A DNA stretch of 39,248 nucleotides from Paraburkholderia sp. C35 (GTDB lineage: Bacteria > Pseudomonadota > Gammaproteobacteria > Burkholderiales > Burkholderiaceae). The notes beneath the pieces are model-generated. The model made no database searches, was not told the DNA's origin, and saw only the letters and a program-made list of their open reading frames with translations. The DNA lies in the NCBI RefSeq assembly GCF_003121405.1, contig NZ_QBUY01000086.1, positions 1 to 39,248 on the forward strand, written 5' to 3'. Position numbers and translations under genes: made by a program. Of this stretch, positions 24,817 to 32,850 are shown piece by piece. The stretch's first letter is position 1. Each line of letters starts with the position of its first letter.

Positions 24817-27063
24817 TTAGCGCGCAAGGCTCAGGCGCCAGCCTCCCATCAGGTCGAATGGTGCCCAGAAGAACGGATGGGCAAAGCGCGGGTTCTGCAT
24901 CACGGCGAGTTGCGCGGTGCGCATCGCGTCGATGGCTTCGTGACCGTCGGCGAGTTGCGAATAGAACGTGCGCATGGTCAGCGCGCTGGATTCGTCGGCG
25001 ACAGGCCACATCGATACGATCAGACTGGTTGCGCCTGCATAGAAGAAGGCGCGCGTGAAGCCGAGAATCTCGTCGCCGCGCGCGATCCGCCCCAGGCCCG
25101 TTTCGCACGCCGACAGCGTGACGAGCGACACGTTATTCAGCTTGAGGTTGTAGATGTCTTTCGCGAGCAGCGAGTCCGGGCCATCGGCAGGCTGCGTCGC
25201 GGGCGCGAGCAGGATGCGCGAATGAAGGGGATCGATGGTGTCGGCCTCGGCGTGCGTGGCGACGTGCAGCACGCGTCCTGCTGGCGCGTTCTCACGAAAG
25301 CTGACGCGCGTTGCATTGGACTGCAGGAACACTTCCTGACGCGCAAACAGCGGCGCGATACCGCGCACTTCTGCTTCTGCGCCGGGCAATGCATAGGCAG
25401 GCGCGATGGTCGGATTGCCGAAGGCGACCAGGTTGCTCGCCACCTGCCGCTCGCGCGTGGCAAGCTGCACGGCGACGCTCGCTGAAGGTTCGAGCGCAAT
25501 CGCGTGGCGCTGGATCAGGAAGCCATCGGGACCGTGCAACGCCTGATACGGCAGATAGTGCAGCGCGCCATGCGGGACGATGATGAGCTTGTCGTCGGCG
25601 CGCAGTCCGAGCGGCGCGATCAGCAGCGCATAGAGTTTGTCGCCGTAAGTAATGGCCGTTGGCCGGCGGCGCACGATGGCATTGCGGACATCGGTGACGG
25701 CGGCATCCATGTCGGCGCGCGCGATCGGCAGCGTGTAGCCCTTCAGCCCTTCGTTGCGGATCCCCCAGACGATGATCGATTTTTCGAGGCTGTGATATTC
25801 GACCAGCGTCTCGTTGGGCTTCAGTGTGTTGCGTACCACGTGGAGACCGGGCACATCGCCGTTCAGTTGACGGTCGTCCACGCCCGCGTCGACGCGATTG
25901 CGCACCACATCGAGCAGCGCCCGCGCGCGGCTGCGCTCGGACAGGTTCCATGCCGATGCATAGTCGCCCACTTCCACCGTCAGCGCGATGGCCATTTCGA
26001 ACACGGATTGGGTGTCGCCGAAAAGGCCCGTCTTGAACTCTTCGCTGCGAAAGCGCGCGCGGATTTTTTCCGAATCGTCCACGGCCTGCAGATACGCTTC
26101 GCGCGCTCTCGGCCGCTCGCCGAGCGCGAGATCGGCGCGGCCAATGCCTTCGTGCGCCCACAGCCGGTCGTAGTTCGCATCGCTGCCGCCGCTCTCCTTC
26201 AGCAGCGTGGTGAACGCGAGCAGCGCATCTTTCGGCTTGCCTTCGGCGAGCAGCAGATTGCCTTCGATACGCCGGTACTCCGGGGCGAGATCGGCGCTCG
26301 GTGCCGGGCTGGCGGAATCGAATGTCGTGCGTGCGCCCGCCGTGTCGCCGGCTGCGATCTGTGCGTTGGTGATCGACAGCAACACCAGCGGACGGTAACG
26401 CGGCGAGGCCGTGTCCAGTGCACGGTTGTACGCGGCCAGCGCGTCCTGTGGATGACCGCGGCGCAGCGCGATGTCGCCGAGCACCTTGTTGGAGGGCGCG
26501 AAAACCTGTTCGGGCGCCTTGGGCGTCGAGGCGAGCGCTTCATTCGCGTAGCGTTCGGCGTCGTCGAGATCGCCGGCGTAGCTGTATGCAATCGCGAGAT
26601 CGCGTTTGGAGAGTGCGGCAAGATCGGCGTTGTCGGTGCGCTGCGCCATCACCAGCGCGCGGGCCGCAGCTTCGACGCTGTCACGAAAGTCGCCGCGTTC
26701 CGCCGCCGATACGGCCATGCTGCAATAGTCGTATGCAGGCAGCGTGACGCGATCGCGCGAGAGCAGCAGACGCCCTTCCGAGGTCAATGACTGGAGTGTT
26801 TCGGCATCGCGTTCGCGCTCGGCAGCTTGCCGGAAGCCCTGCGATTCGGGCGCGAGACCTTGCACACTGCTGGCAGATGCGGGCGCCGATGCAGCAGGCG
26901 TCGCTGCGATTGCAACACTGCCCATGCCGAAGGTTGCACAGCCAACGAATGCGGCTATGGCAATCGCGCGCCACACAAGATATAACCGGTGACGCGAATA
27001 CATAGCGTCGCGCTTCGCGGTGCGCACCATGCTGCACATCGGGAATCTCATGCGTTCGTTCAC
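24817..27063 (-). CDS. Exported TPR-CHAT caspase-like peptidase
   Basis: The 748-residue protein has a long N terminus leading to a hydrophobic segment ending in VAIAA (signal peptide or anchor), then several tetratricopeptide repeats (about 130-340) and a C-terminal CHAT domain (about 440-745). The caspase-clan dyad is visible: His604 in HVATHAEAD and Cys653 in LSACETGLG. Cleavage of proteins in the periplasm or at the cell surface is inferred; substrate unknown. I chose GTG 27063 because AGGAAG lies just upstream; alternatives are ATG 27051 and ATG 27003. It is first in the CHAT-tpsB-tpsA operon, so maturation or release of the exoprotein is a natural guess. Stop is TGA. Confidence 0.85.
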   Translation of the reverse strand: MNERMRFPMCSMVRTAKRDAMYSRHRLYLVWRAIAIAAFVGCATFGMGSVAIAATPAASAPASASSVQGLAPESQGFRQAAERERDAETLQSLTSEGRLLLSRDRVTLPAYDYCSMAVSAAERGDFRDSVEAAARALVMAQRTDNADLAALSKRDLAIAYSYAGDLDDAERYANEALASTPKAPEQVFAPSNKVLGDIALRRGHPQDALAAYNRALDTASPRYRPLVLLSITNAQIAAGDTAGARTTFDSASPAPSADLAPEYRRIEGNLLLAEGKPKDALLAFTTLLKESGGSDANYDRLWAHEGIGRADLALGERPRAREAYLQAVDDSEKIRARFRSEEFKTGLFGDTQSVFEMAIALTVEVGDYASAWNLSERSRARALLDVVRNRVDAGVDDRQLNGDVPGLHVVRNTLKPNETLVEYHSLEKSIIVWGIRNEGLKGYTLPIARADMDAAVTDVRNAIVRRRPTAITYGDKLYALLIAPLGLRADDKLIIVPHGALHYLPYQALHGPDGFLIQRHAIALEPSASVAVQLATRERQVASNLVAFGNPTIAPAYALPGAEAEVRGIAPLFARQEVFLQSNATRVSFRENAPAGRVLHVATHAEADTIDPLHSRILLAPATQPADGPDSLLAKDIYNLKLNNVSLVTLSACETGLGRIARGDEILGFTRAFFYAGATSLIVSMWPVADESSALTMRTFYSQLADGHEAIDAMRTAQLAVMQNPRFAHPFFWAPFDLMGGWRLSLAR

Positions 27064-27310
27064 ATCGTCTTCCTGCTGGACGGTCAATGGACGCGACCGG
27101 AGAGCCGTTGTGACTGCGAGGGCGTGCGGGCGGAGCGAGCGCCGCGAGACATTGCCTGCAACGCTTTATAACCAAACGAATCGGGACAGGCGATTTTGAA
27201 TCGGCGGCTTGCCGCCTGCGGTGCTCTGCACTGCAGGCACTCACCATCGATTCAAAAACGTCCGCGCGATTCGTCTAGTAAACACACGCGCATGCGCGTG
27301 AGGACGGCGC
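27064..27310. promoter_or_regulatory. Divergent intergenic region between CHAT operon and kinase operon
   Basis: About 250 bases must hold both promoters. A nested structure is visible: outer arms TTTTGAATCG (27194-27203) and CGATTCAAAA (27248-27257) are perfect inverted copies, enclosing a GGCGG/CCGCC hairpin (27203-27216). A 16-base perfect palindrome, CACGCGCATGCGCGTG, lies at 27285-27300 just before the kinase ribosome-binding site. Both are candidate regulator sites or leader hairpins; no promoter could be assigned with confidence. Confidence 0.45.
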
Positions 27311-29413
27311 ATGCTCGTTCGCAGCGCCGCGCGTCTGGACTTTCCTGTGGAACCTGTCCTGATGACCAGCCCCGACGACAAGACGGTAATCGTGTCCCAG
27401 CCGCCCGAGTCCAGCAGCCGCCCGGTCCCGGCCGACACGGCAGGCGCGGCAGAGGCCGACAGCACGACCATCATGCCGCCCCTGTCGGCGGGAAACGACT
27501 CGCATCACGCGCTGCCTGTCGGCACGCGCGTCGCGGAATTCGAAATCCGGGCGTTGATCGGCGAAGGCGGCTTCGGCATCGTCTATCTCGCCTACGACAC
27601 GCAGTTGGGCCGCAACGTCGCGCTCAAGGAATACATGCCCTCCGCGCTGGCGACCCGCAGCCATCGCGCCGAAGTGACGGTGCGCTCCGAGCGTCATGAA
27701 GAAACCTTCCGCGCGGGCCTGAAGAGTTTCGTCAACGAAGCGCGGCTGCTCGCGCAGTTCGATCATCATTCGCTCGTCAAGGTGTACCGCTTCTGGGAAG
27801 CGAACCGCACCGCGTACATGGTGATGCCGTATTACGAAGGCGACACGCTGCGCGATGCCTTGCGGGCCAGGCCGACACCGCCTGACGAAGCGTGGCTGCG
27901 CGCGTTGCTGACCTCGCTGATCAGTGCGCTCGACGTGATGCATCGTGCGCAGTGCTATCACCGCGACATCGCGCCCGACAACATCTTGCTGCTCAAGGAC
28001 AGCGGGCGCCCGTTGCTGCTCGACTTCGGCGCGGCGCGTCGCGTGATCGGCGACATGACGCAGGCGCTGACCGTGATCCTCAAGCCAGGCTATGCGCCCA
28101 TCGAGCAATATGCGGAAGTCGAATCGCTGAAACAGGGACCGTGGACGGATATCTACGCGCTCGCTGCCGTCGTGTATTACGCGATTGTCGGCAAGACGCC
28201 GCCGCCCTCGGTGAGCCGGATGATGAGCGATAGCTACGTGCCGCTCGCGACGCAGGCTGCGGGCCGCTATTCGGCGTCGTTCCTGCAGGCGATCGATCAC
28301 GCGCTCGCCGTCAAGCCCGATGAACGCCCGCAGAACGTGCGGGTGCTGGCGGCGGAATTGGGGCTGGCGCTGGGCGGACCTAACGATGTGCCTGACGATG
28401 CCGCTGCGCTGGCTGCGCTGCGTGCTACAGCGCCTGCTGCGAGCGGCGGCGGTGCGACGGCGGCGGGCTCGGGCAGCACGGTTCGTTCCTCTACGGCAGC
28501 GGGCAGCGGTGTGGCTGCTTCAGGCACGGGCGCATCGGCACTCCCCGCGACGGACGCATCGAACCGGCGCGGCCTTGCGATAGGTATCGGAGCCGTGGCC
28601 GTCGTCGTGCTGGCAGCGCTCGGCGGCTGGCTGGCCTTGCGACCTTCGCCGGGCAATGCGCCGCATGTCACTGCTGCGGCCACGGCGGGCGATCAGCGGA
28701 TGGCGTCTGGTGTCGGACATGCGCAGAGCGAGCCGCCTGCCGGTCCAGCGAAGTCGCCCGTGCCGGATACCACGCTGCAGGCGCCAGCGGCAACCGGGCC
28801 TGCAAGCGCGCCACAAAGCGCAGCCGCCAACACGGCGGCAAATCCATCGCCAAACCCTGCGCAACCCGCCACGCCCGCCCTGCCGCCCTACACGCCCGAT
28901 GGCGAACTCGAACGCATCGTCACCCTCGCCGATCCGTCGATCCGCGTGACTGCCACCTCGCGCAACACGACCGCGCGGATCAACAAGGATCATCTGCAAT
29001 TCCGGGTCGGCAGCAATCGTGCGGGCTATGTGTATGTCTTCATGGTCGGTCCCGCCGGGCAGTATCTGCTGCTGTTTCCGAACGGACTCGACAAGAACAA
29101 TACGATCGCTGCAGGCCAGACGCTGTCGTTGCCGCGCGCGAGCTGGCCGATGATGGCAGGTGCGCCCGCTGGCCCGAATCACTTTCTCGTGATGGTGTCG
29201 TCCGCGCCGCGCGACTTTACCGATGGTGGTCTGCACGGTGAATCGGTATTCGCGGATTTTCCGACAGACGCGCAGCGTGCCGCCGCGGTACAGCGCACAG
29301 CCAGTTCATCGCCTTTTGCCGGCAAGCCGCAATGTGCAACAGGTGCGGCGCAGTGTCCCGATACGTTCGGCGCGTCGACGTTCACTATCGACGTGACCGG
29401 TTCGTCAAAGTAG
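27311..29413 (+). CDS. Transmembrane Ser/Thr kinase with DUF4384 domain (PpkA-like)
   Basis: The 700-residue Hanks-type kinase is predicted to span the inner membrane once. Kinase motifs are intact: G-loop GEGGFG (84-89), Lys106 (VALKEY), HRD at 217-219 (YHRDIAPDN) and DFG at 238-240. An Ala/Gly-rich juxtamembrane stretch leads to one membrane helix (about 420-440), then a Pro/Ala-rich linker and a C-terminal DUF4384 domain (about 535-640) outside the membrane. ATG 27311 has a GAGGA site seven bases upstream; ATG 27362 (MTSPDDKTV) is the alternative. By analogy with PpkA it could phosphorylate the FHA protein TagH, with the PP2C gene as its opponent. The pairing is inference, since kinase and phosphatase are 10 kb apart. 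Confidence 0.85.
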   Translation: MLVRSAARLDFPVEPVLMTSPDDKTVIVSQPPESSSRPVPADTAGAAEADSTTIMPPLSAGNDSHHALPVGTRVAEFEIRALIGEGGFGIVYLAYDTQLGRNVALKEYMPSALATRSHRAEVTVRSERHEETFRAGLKSFVNEARLLAQFDHHSLVKVYRFWEANRTAYMVMPYYEGDTLRDALRARPTPPDEAWLRALLTSLISALDVMHRAQCYHRDIAPDNILLLKDSGRPLLLDFGAARRVIGDMTQALTVILKPGYAPIEQYAEVESLKQGPWTDIYALAAVVYYAIVGKTPPPSVSRMMSDSYVPLATQAAGRYSASFLQAIDHALAVKPDERPQNVRVLAAELGLALGGPNDVPDDAAALAALRATAPAASGGGATAAGSGSTVRSSTAAGSGVAASGTGASALPATDASNRRGLAIGIGAVAVVVLAALGGWLALRPSPGNAPHVTAAATAGDQRMASGVGHAQSEPPAGPAKSPVPDTTLQAPAATGPASAPQSAAANTAANPSPNPAQPATPALPPYTPDGELERIVTLADPSIRVTATSRNTTARINKDHLQFRVGSNRAGYVYVFMVGPAGQYLLLFPNGLDKNNTIAAGQTLSLPRASWPMMAGAPAGPNHFLVMVSSAPRDFTDGGLHGESVFADFPTDAQRAAAVQRTASSSPFAGKPQCATGAAQCPDTFGASTFTIDVTGSSK

Positions 29414-29453
29414 CGCGCGAGACGGCGCCGTGCATCGGCGACGAGGAGGCGTC

Positions 29454-30950
29454 ATGGTCAAGGTAGCCTGGAAACTCGCTCTGCTGATGGCGCTCGCCGG
29501 TTGCGCAGGCAGCCAGCCCGCGTCGACGCCGACTTTCGGACCGGCGGGAGGACAGCCGGCTCCGGCAGCGTCCGTGGCTTCGTCGCAAGCGACGTCATCG
29601 GCAACCTCGTCGGCAACTTCGTCGATGCCGCCACCCGCGGCGGTCCCGCCGATGCAGTCCACCCAACCCGAAGCGGCCCGCAACACGTCCGCGACGCCAG
29701 TCGCTTCCGCTGCACCCGCCGGCAGCGCGAACACCGCTACTAAAGTGGCAAGCAGCATGGCCTTCGCGACACGCCACGCGTACTACGCGCAGGCCAGTTT
29801 CGCCGATCTGCCCGGGTGGTCCAGCGACGACCTCAGCGGCTCTCTCGACGCCTTCAAACGCAGCTGCACGGTGCTCGGCTCGCGCGCGGGATGGACGGAC
29901 CCATGCGCGGCGTCACGCAGTGTCGACGCGAGCCGCCCCGACGCGATCCGTCAGTTCTTCGAGACCTACTTCAACGCGTATCAGATCCACAATACCGACA
30001 AGAGCGGCGACGGCACGCTGACCGGCTACTACGAGCCTCTGCTCAACGGCAGCCGACAATACGGTGGCGCATTTCTCTACCCCATCTACGGCACGCCCGA
30101 CGACATGCTGTATCTCGACGCGCGACGTCTGCCCGACAGCGCGCGCGGCTCGGCGAGCGCGGCACGCATCGAAGGCCGCACGGTCATTCCCGTCACCGAC
30201 GTTGCGCCCGGCAACGCCAAAGGGGTCTACGTGCTCGACCTGCGCGACAGCGTGCCTGACATCCGCGACAAGAAAATCCGCCTGCGCGTCGATCGCGACC
30301 GCATCGTTCCGTACTACACGCGCGCGGAGATCGAGCGCGGCGCGCTCAAGGCGCCGATCCTCGCGTATGTCGACGATCCCGTGATGCTCTATTCGATGCA
30401 GGTCCAAGGCGCGGGCAAGGTACGCATGCGCGATGGCACGGTGCGCCGCTTCGCTTACGCCGAGCAGAACGGACGGCCGTTCCAGCCGCCCGTCGCGCGC
30501 GCAAACGGCAGCGGACAGCGCATCACCGTGCGCGGCATGGATGTCGAGATCGACGTGCAGGACGAATCGCCGATGGGCGGCGCGGGTAACGCAGCTGCGC
30601 AGACACCGGGCGACGCCGTCGGCGGCGTGCCCGCGACGCGCTCGCAGGACGACGACGAACCCGTGTCGCCGCTGCTGCGCGGATTCAAGCTCGCTTCAGC
30701 GACACCGCAAAGCGGCGGATCGGTCACGCCTGCCGATCGTCCCGCGAGCAGCGGCAACACGACCGGCGCGACGCCTGGCGGCGCCAGCGCGTCGAAGACA
30801 GGAAACACCGATGCGCCAACGGCCAGCACCACGCCCGCGAAGCGCGTGTTCGCCATTTCAGACCCGAGCTACGTGTTCTTCAGGCTAATTCCCGATTCGC
30901 CGAACGGACCAGTCGGTGCGTTGGGTGTGCCGTTGTCGGCGGGCCGCTAG
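29454..30950 (+). CDS. mltA: MltA-type lytic transglycosylase lipoprotein, truncated by in-frame TAG
   Basis: The product as read has 498 residues. It begins with a lipoprotein signal (lipobox LAGC near residue 18), then a Ser/Thr/Ala/Pro-rich linker and an MltA domain (GDGTLTGYYEPLLNGSR, and the PIYGTP and VDRDRIVPYYTRAEI segments). A roughly 110-residue low-complexity Gly/Ser/Thr/Pro insertion follows, before FRLIPDSPNGPVGALGVPLSAGR. There the frame meets TAG at 30948-30950, just where the catalytic 3D domain should start (see the following fragment). The ATG at 29454 has GAGGAGG upstream and is preferred to 29430. It lies 40 bases after the kinase gene. Without the 3D domain the enzyme should lack its catalytic Asp. 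Confidence 0.85.
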   Translation: MVKVAWKLALLMALAGCAGSQPASTPTFGPAGGQPAPAASVASSQATSSATSSATSSMPPPAAVPPMQSTQPEAARNTSATPVASAAPAGSANTATKVASSMAFATRHAYYAQASFADLPGWSSDDLSGSLDAFKRSCTVLGSRAGWTDPCAASRSVDASRPDAIRQFFETYFNAYQIHNTDKSGDGTLTGYYEPLLNGSRQYGGAFLYPIYGTPDDMLYLDARRLPDSARGSASAARIEGRTVIPVTDVAPGNAKGVYVLDLRDSVPDIRDKKIRLRVDRDRIVPYYTRAEIERGALKAPILAYVDDPVMLYSMQVQGAGKVRMRDGTVRRFAYAEQNGRPFQPPVARANGSGQRITVRGMDVEIDVQDESPMGGAGNAAAQTPGDAVGGVPATRSQDDDEPVSPLLRGFKLASATPQSGGSVTPADRPASSGNTTGATPGGASASKTGNTDAPTASTTPAKRVFAISDPSYVFFRLIPDSPNGPVGALGVPLSAGR

Positions 30951-31295
30951 GTCGCCGTCGATCCGCGCACCACACCGCTTGGCGCACCCGTTTTTGTCTC
31001 GACGCGTGACGATCCGCAGGCGCCCGGCGCCATCGACCGGTTGATGATGGCGCAAGACTCCGGCGGTGCGATTCAGGGCGCTGTGCGCGCGGACTATTTC
31101 TATGGCTTCGGTCAGAGCGCGCAGGCTCAGGCGAGCCGGACCAAGGAACGCATACGGATGTGGGTGCTGCTGCCCAAAGGGCTGCCTATTTCTGCGCGCG
31201 ACTCCGCGCTAAAGACGCGCGGCGGTGGCGCGGGAGCGCCAGCTGCCGATTGTGTGGTGAGCGATCCGCAGCTGTGTGTGGATGATGGGCCATGA
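30951..31295 (+). pseudogene. mltA: MltA 3D (catalytic) domain, in frame after the TAG
   Basis: The 114 codons after the TAG continue the same frame and encode the family's C-terminal 3D domain: VAVDPRTTPLGAPVF, LMMAQDSGGAIQG (containing the Asp equivalent to the E. coli MltA catalytic residue), ADYFYGFG and RMWVLLPKG. The gene then stops with TGA at 31293-31295. In relatives a Ser usually precedes VAVDPR, so TCG to TAG is the simplest one-base explanation. Separate translation is unlikely, because no strong ribosome-binding site or start lies ahead of the domain. Confidence 0.8.
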
Positions 31296-31311
31296 GACCG
31301 TGTTGTGGTTC

Positions 31312-31347
31312 GGATGTGATTCTGCTGCAGGTGTATGAATCACATCC
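31312..31347. terminator. Bidirectional hairpin between mltA and SDR gene
   Basis: Arms GGATGTGATTC (31312-31322) and GAATCACATCC (31337-31347) are perfect 11-base inverted copies with a 14-base loop, lying in the 67-base gap between convergent genes. There is no long T-run, but the position fits a shared terminator. Confidence 0.6.
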
Positions 31348-31362
31348 TCCTATCAACGGGAA

Positions 31363-32154
31363 TCAAACCGTTCTCAACATTCCACCATCGACGAAGTAAC
31401 TTGCCCCAACGCTATAACTCGCCCGCTCCGAACAAAGAAACACAACAAAGTCCGCCAGTTCTGCGGGCGTAGCAAAGCGCCGGATGGGCGCGAACTCATC
31501 GGCCACCTGCTGCAGATGCCCTTCCCAATCGCCGCCTGAATCTTGCGTTAGTTGTTTGGCCGTCTTGACCCAGTCTGGTGTCAACACGAGGCCCGGATTA
31601 AGCGTGTTGACGCGAATGTTGTCCTTGATCACCTCGTTGGCGAGATTCTTCGAAAACATCATCAATGCAGCCTTGGTCACGTTATAGATCGGCTCGTAAC
31701 CCAGTGGCTGCACTGCGCAGATCGACGCGTTATGCAGGATCGCGCCACCGCCTCGCCGCTTCATCGACGGGACGAGTCCGCGTGCGAGACGCACCGCCGC
31801 CATCACATGCAGATCCCAGTACGCCTGCCACTTTTCGTCAGGCGCCTCCATGATCGTTTCGTTACTGCCCGTGCCCGCGTTGTTGAACAGAATGTCGGCG
31901 CCGTCGAAATGCTGGCTGGCTGCGTCGATGATCGCATCGACACCTTCGGGCGTCGCCACGTCGCACGCCACAGGCACGACTCGCACACCGTGACGCGCCG
32001 CGATGTCCGACGCGACCTGTTCGAGCCGCTCGCGCTGTCGCGCGGCCATCACGAGATGCACGCCCTCGCCTGCAAATGCTTCCGCCACCGCCAGCCCGAT
32101 GCCGACGCTTGCGCCCGTCAGTACCGCCACCTTCCCACGCAGCTTCAAATCCAT
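31363..32154 (-). CDS. Short-chain dehydrogenase/reductase (SDR)
   Basis: The 263-residue classical SDR has the nucleotide-binding motif TGASVGIG (13-20), NNAG (91-94) and the catalytic set Ser144, Tyr157 and Lys161 (YNVTK), then the NTLNPGLVLTP segment and a C-terminal SVGASYFVDGGM. It should be a cytoplasmic NAD(P)-dependent oxidoreductase; the substrate cannot be read from sequence. The open frame extends to 32490, but ATG 32154 gives the family N terminus and has GGAG eight bases upstream. It stands alone, facing mltA. Confidence 0.88.
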   Translation of the reverse strand: MDLKLRGKVAVLTGASVGIGLAVAEAFAGEGVHLVMAARQRERLEQVASDIAARHGVRVVPVACDVATPEGVDAIIDAASQHFDGADILFNNAGTGSNETIMEAPDEKWQAYWDLHVMAAVRLARGLVPSMKRRGGGAILHNASICAVQPLGYEPIYNVTKAALMMFSKNLANEVIKDNIRVNTLNPGLVLTPDWVKTAKQLTQDSGGDWEGHLQQVADEFAPIRRFATPAELADFVVFLCSERASYSVGASYFVDGGMLRTV

Positions 32155-32448
32155 TCGCTGTCTCCGTTCCGTTTGCACATCGGATTGATCACATCGACTG
32201 ATGTCCCAGTGTGCTTGAAAACCCGTCCGGCAGCCACCGTTCCGTGACGGCGACATCGCCGGAACGTGTGCAGTGCGGGAACCCGTCCTCAAACACCGTT
32301 GCGCGCCTATACGAACGTATGCAGCGCCGCATACCCATTCATCGTGCGCCCGACCGTTTGTGCAATGGAACCTGCACGTCCTCGAATCTATGCTGGATTC
32401 AATGCTGCAACGGGCATCAGTCACGACATCACGCGCAAGGAGATTGCC
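32155..32448. other. Intergenic region between SDR and small ORF
   Basis: The 294 bases between the divergent SDR gene and the small open frame hold no recognisable gene, repeat or terminator. Promoters for the flanking genes are expected here, but none could be called by eye. Confidence 0.4.
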
Positions 32449-32577
32449 ATGTCCCCCTCTCTGCACAACTGGATCTACATCGGCGTTCATGCCTACGTCG
32501 AATACACCTTCGTGCCGTGGCTAGGCCGTAACGTGTATCGGCGTACGGTCGATCTCAATCAGGTCTGTCTGCTCTAG
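32449..32577 (+). CDS. Possible 42-residue small protein
   Basis: A short open frame encodes MSPSLHNWIYIGVHAYVEYT and a further 22 residues, aromatic-rich, with a basic patch (GRNVYRRT). The main support is an excellent ribosome-binding site, AAGGAGA, eight bases before the ATG. No family is recognised and there is no signal peptide or clear membrane helix. It could equally be a remnant of a longer gene or a non-coding stretch. Confidence 0.4.
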   Translation: MSPSLHNWIYIGVHAYVEYTFVPWLGRNVYRRTVDLNQVCLL

Positions 32578-32662
32578 CTCGCCGGTGGCGCGTCGGGTCT
32601 ACACGTCCGGTTTGTTATGCCTTTTCCTGACTGTGACGAAAGGTTCGATGCGCCGTTCAACC

Positions 32663-32733
32663 ACGCCTGATTCGAAACGCGTCCCCTCGGCCGCGTACTT
32701 CGGGCAACAACGCATATAGTGCGAATCAGGCGT
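32663..32733. repeat. 12-bp perfect inverted repeat with 47-base spacer
   Basis: ACGCCTGATTCG (32663-32674) and CGAATCAGGCGT (32722-32733) are perfect inverted copies in the 273-base gap ahead of the DUF305 gene. The long spacer argues against a simple terminator; paired operator half-sites or a structured leader are possible. No gene was seen in this gap. Confidence 0.45.
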
Positions 32734-32850
32734 TAGCCGGCCTGGCATGCTGGCCAGATTCTCCATCGCGAATGCTGCACGTGCACCGGCCAACCCTTTG
32801 TCATTCGTCGTATCTGACGACTGAATCCGCATCACAGGGAAGGAGCAACG

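Noticed and set aside
23099..24820. 573-codon plus-strand open frame antisense to tpsB
   Set aside because: Fully opposite a TpsB gene with signal peptide, POTRA and barrel motifs; the frame has no recognisable protein features.
12848..30950. Genome-wide recoding of TAG as a sense codon
   Set aside because: TAG ends tssA, hcp, tssG, tpsA, the DUF305 gene and rbsA at the normal family lengths, so TAG is an ordinary stop here.
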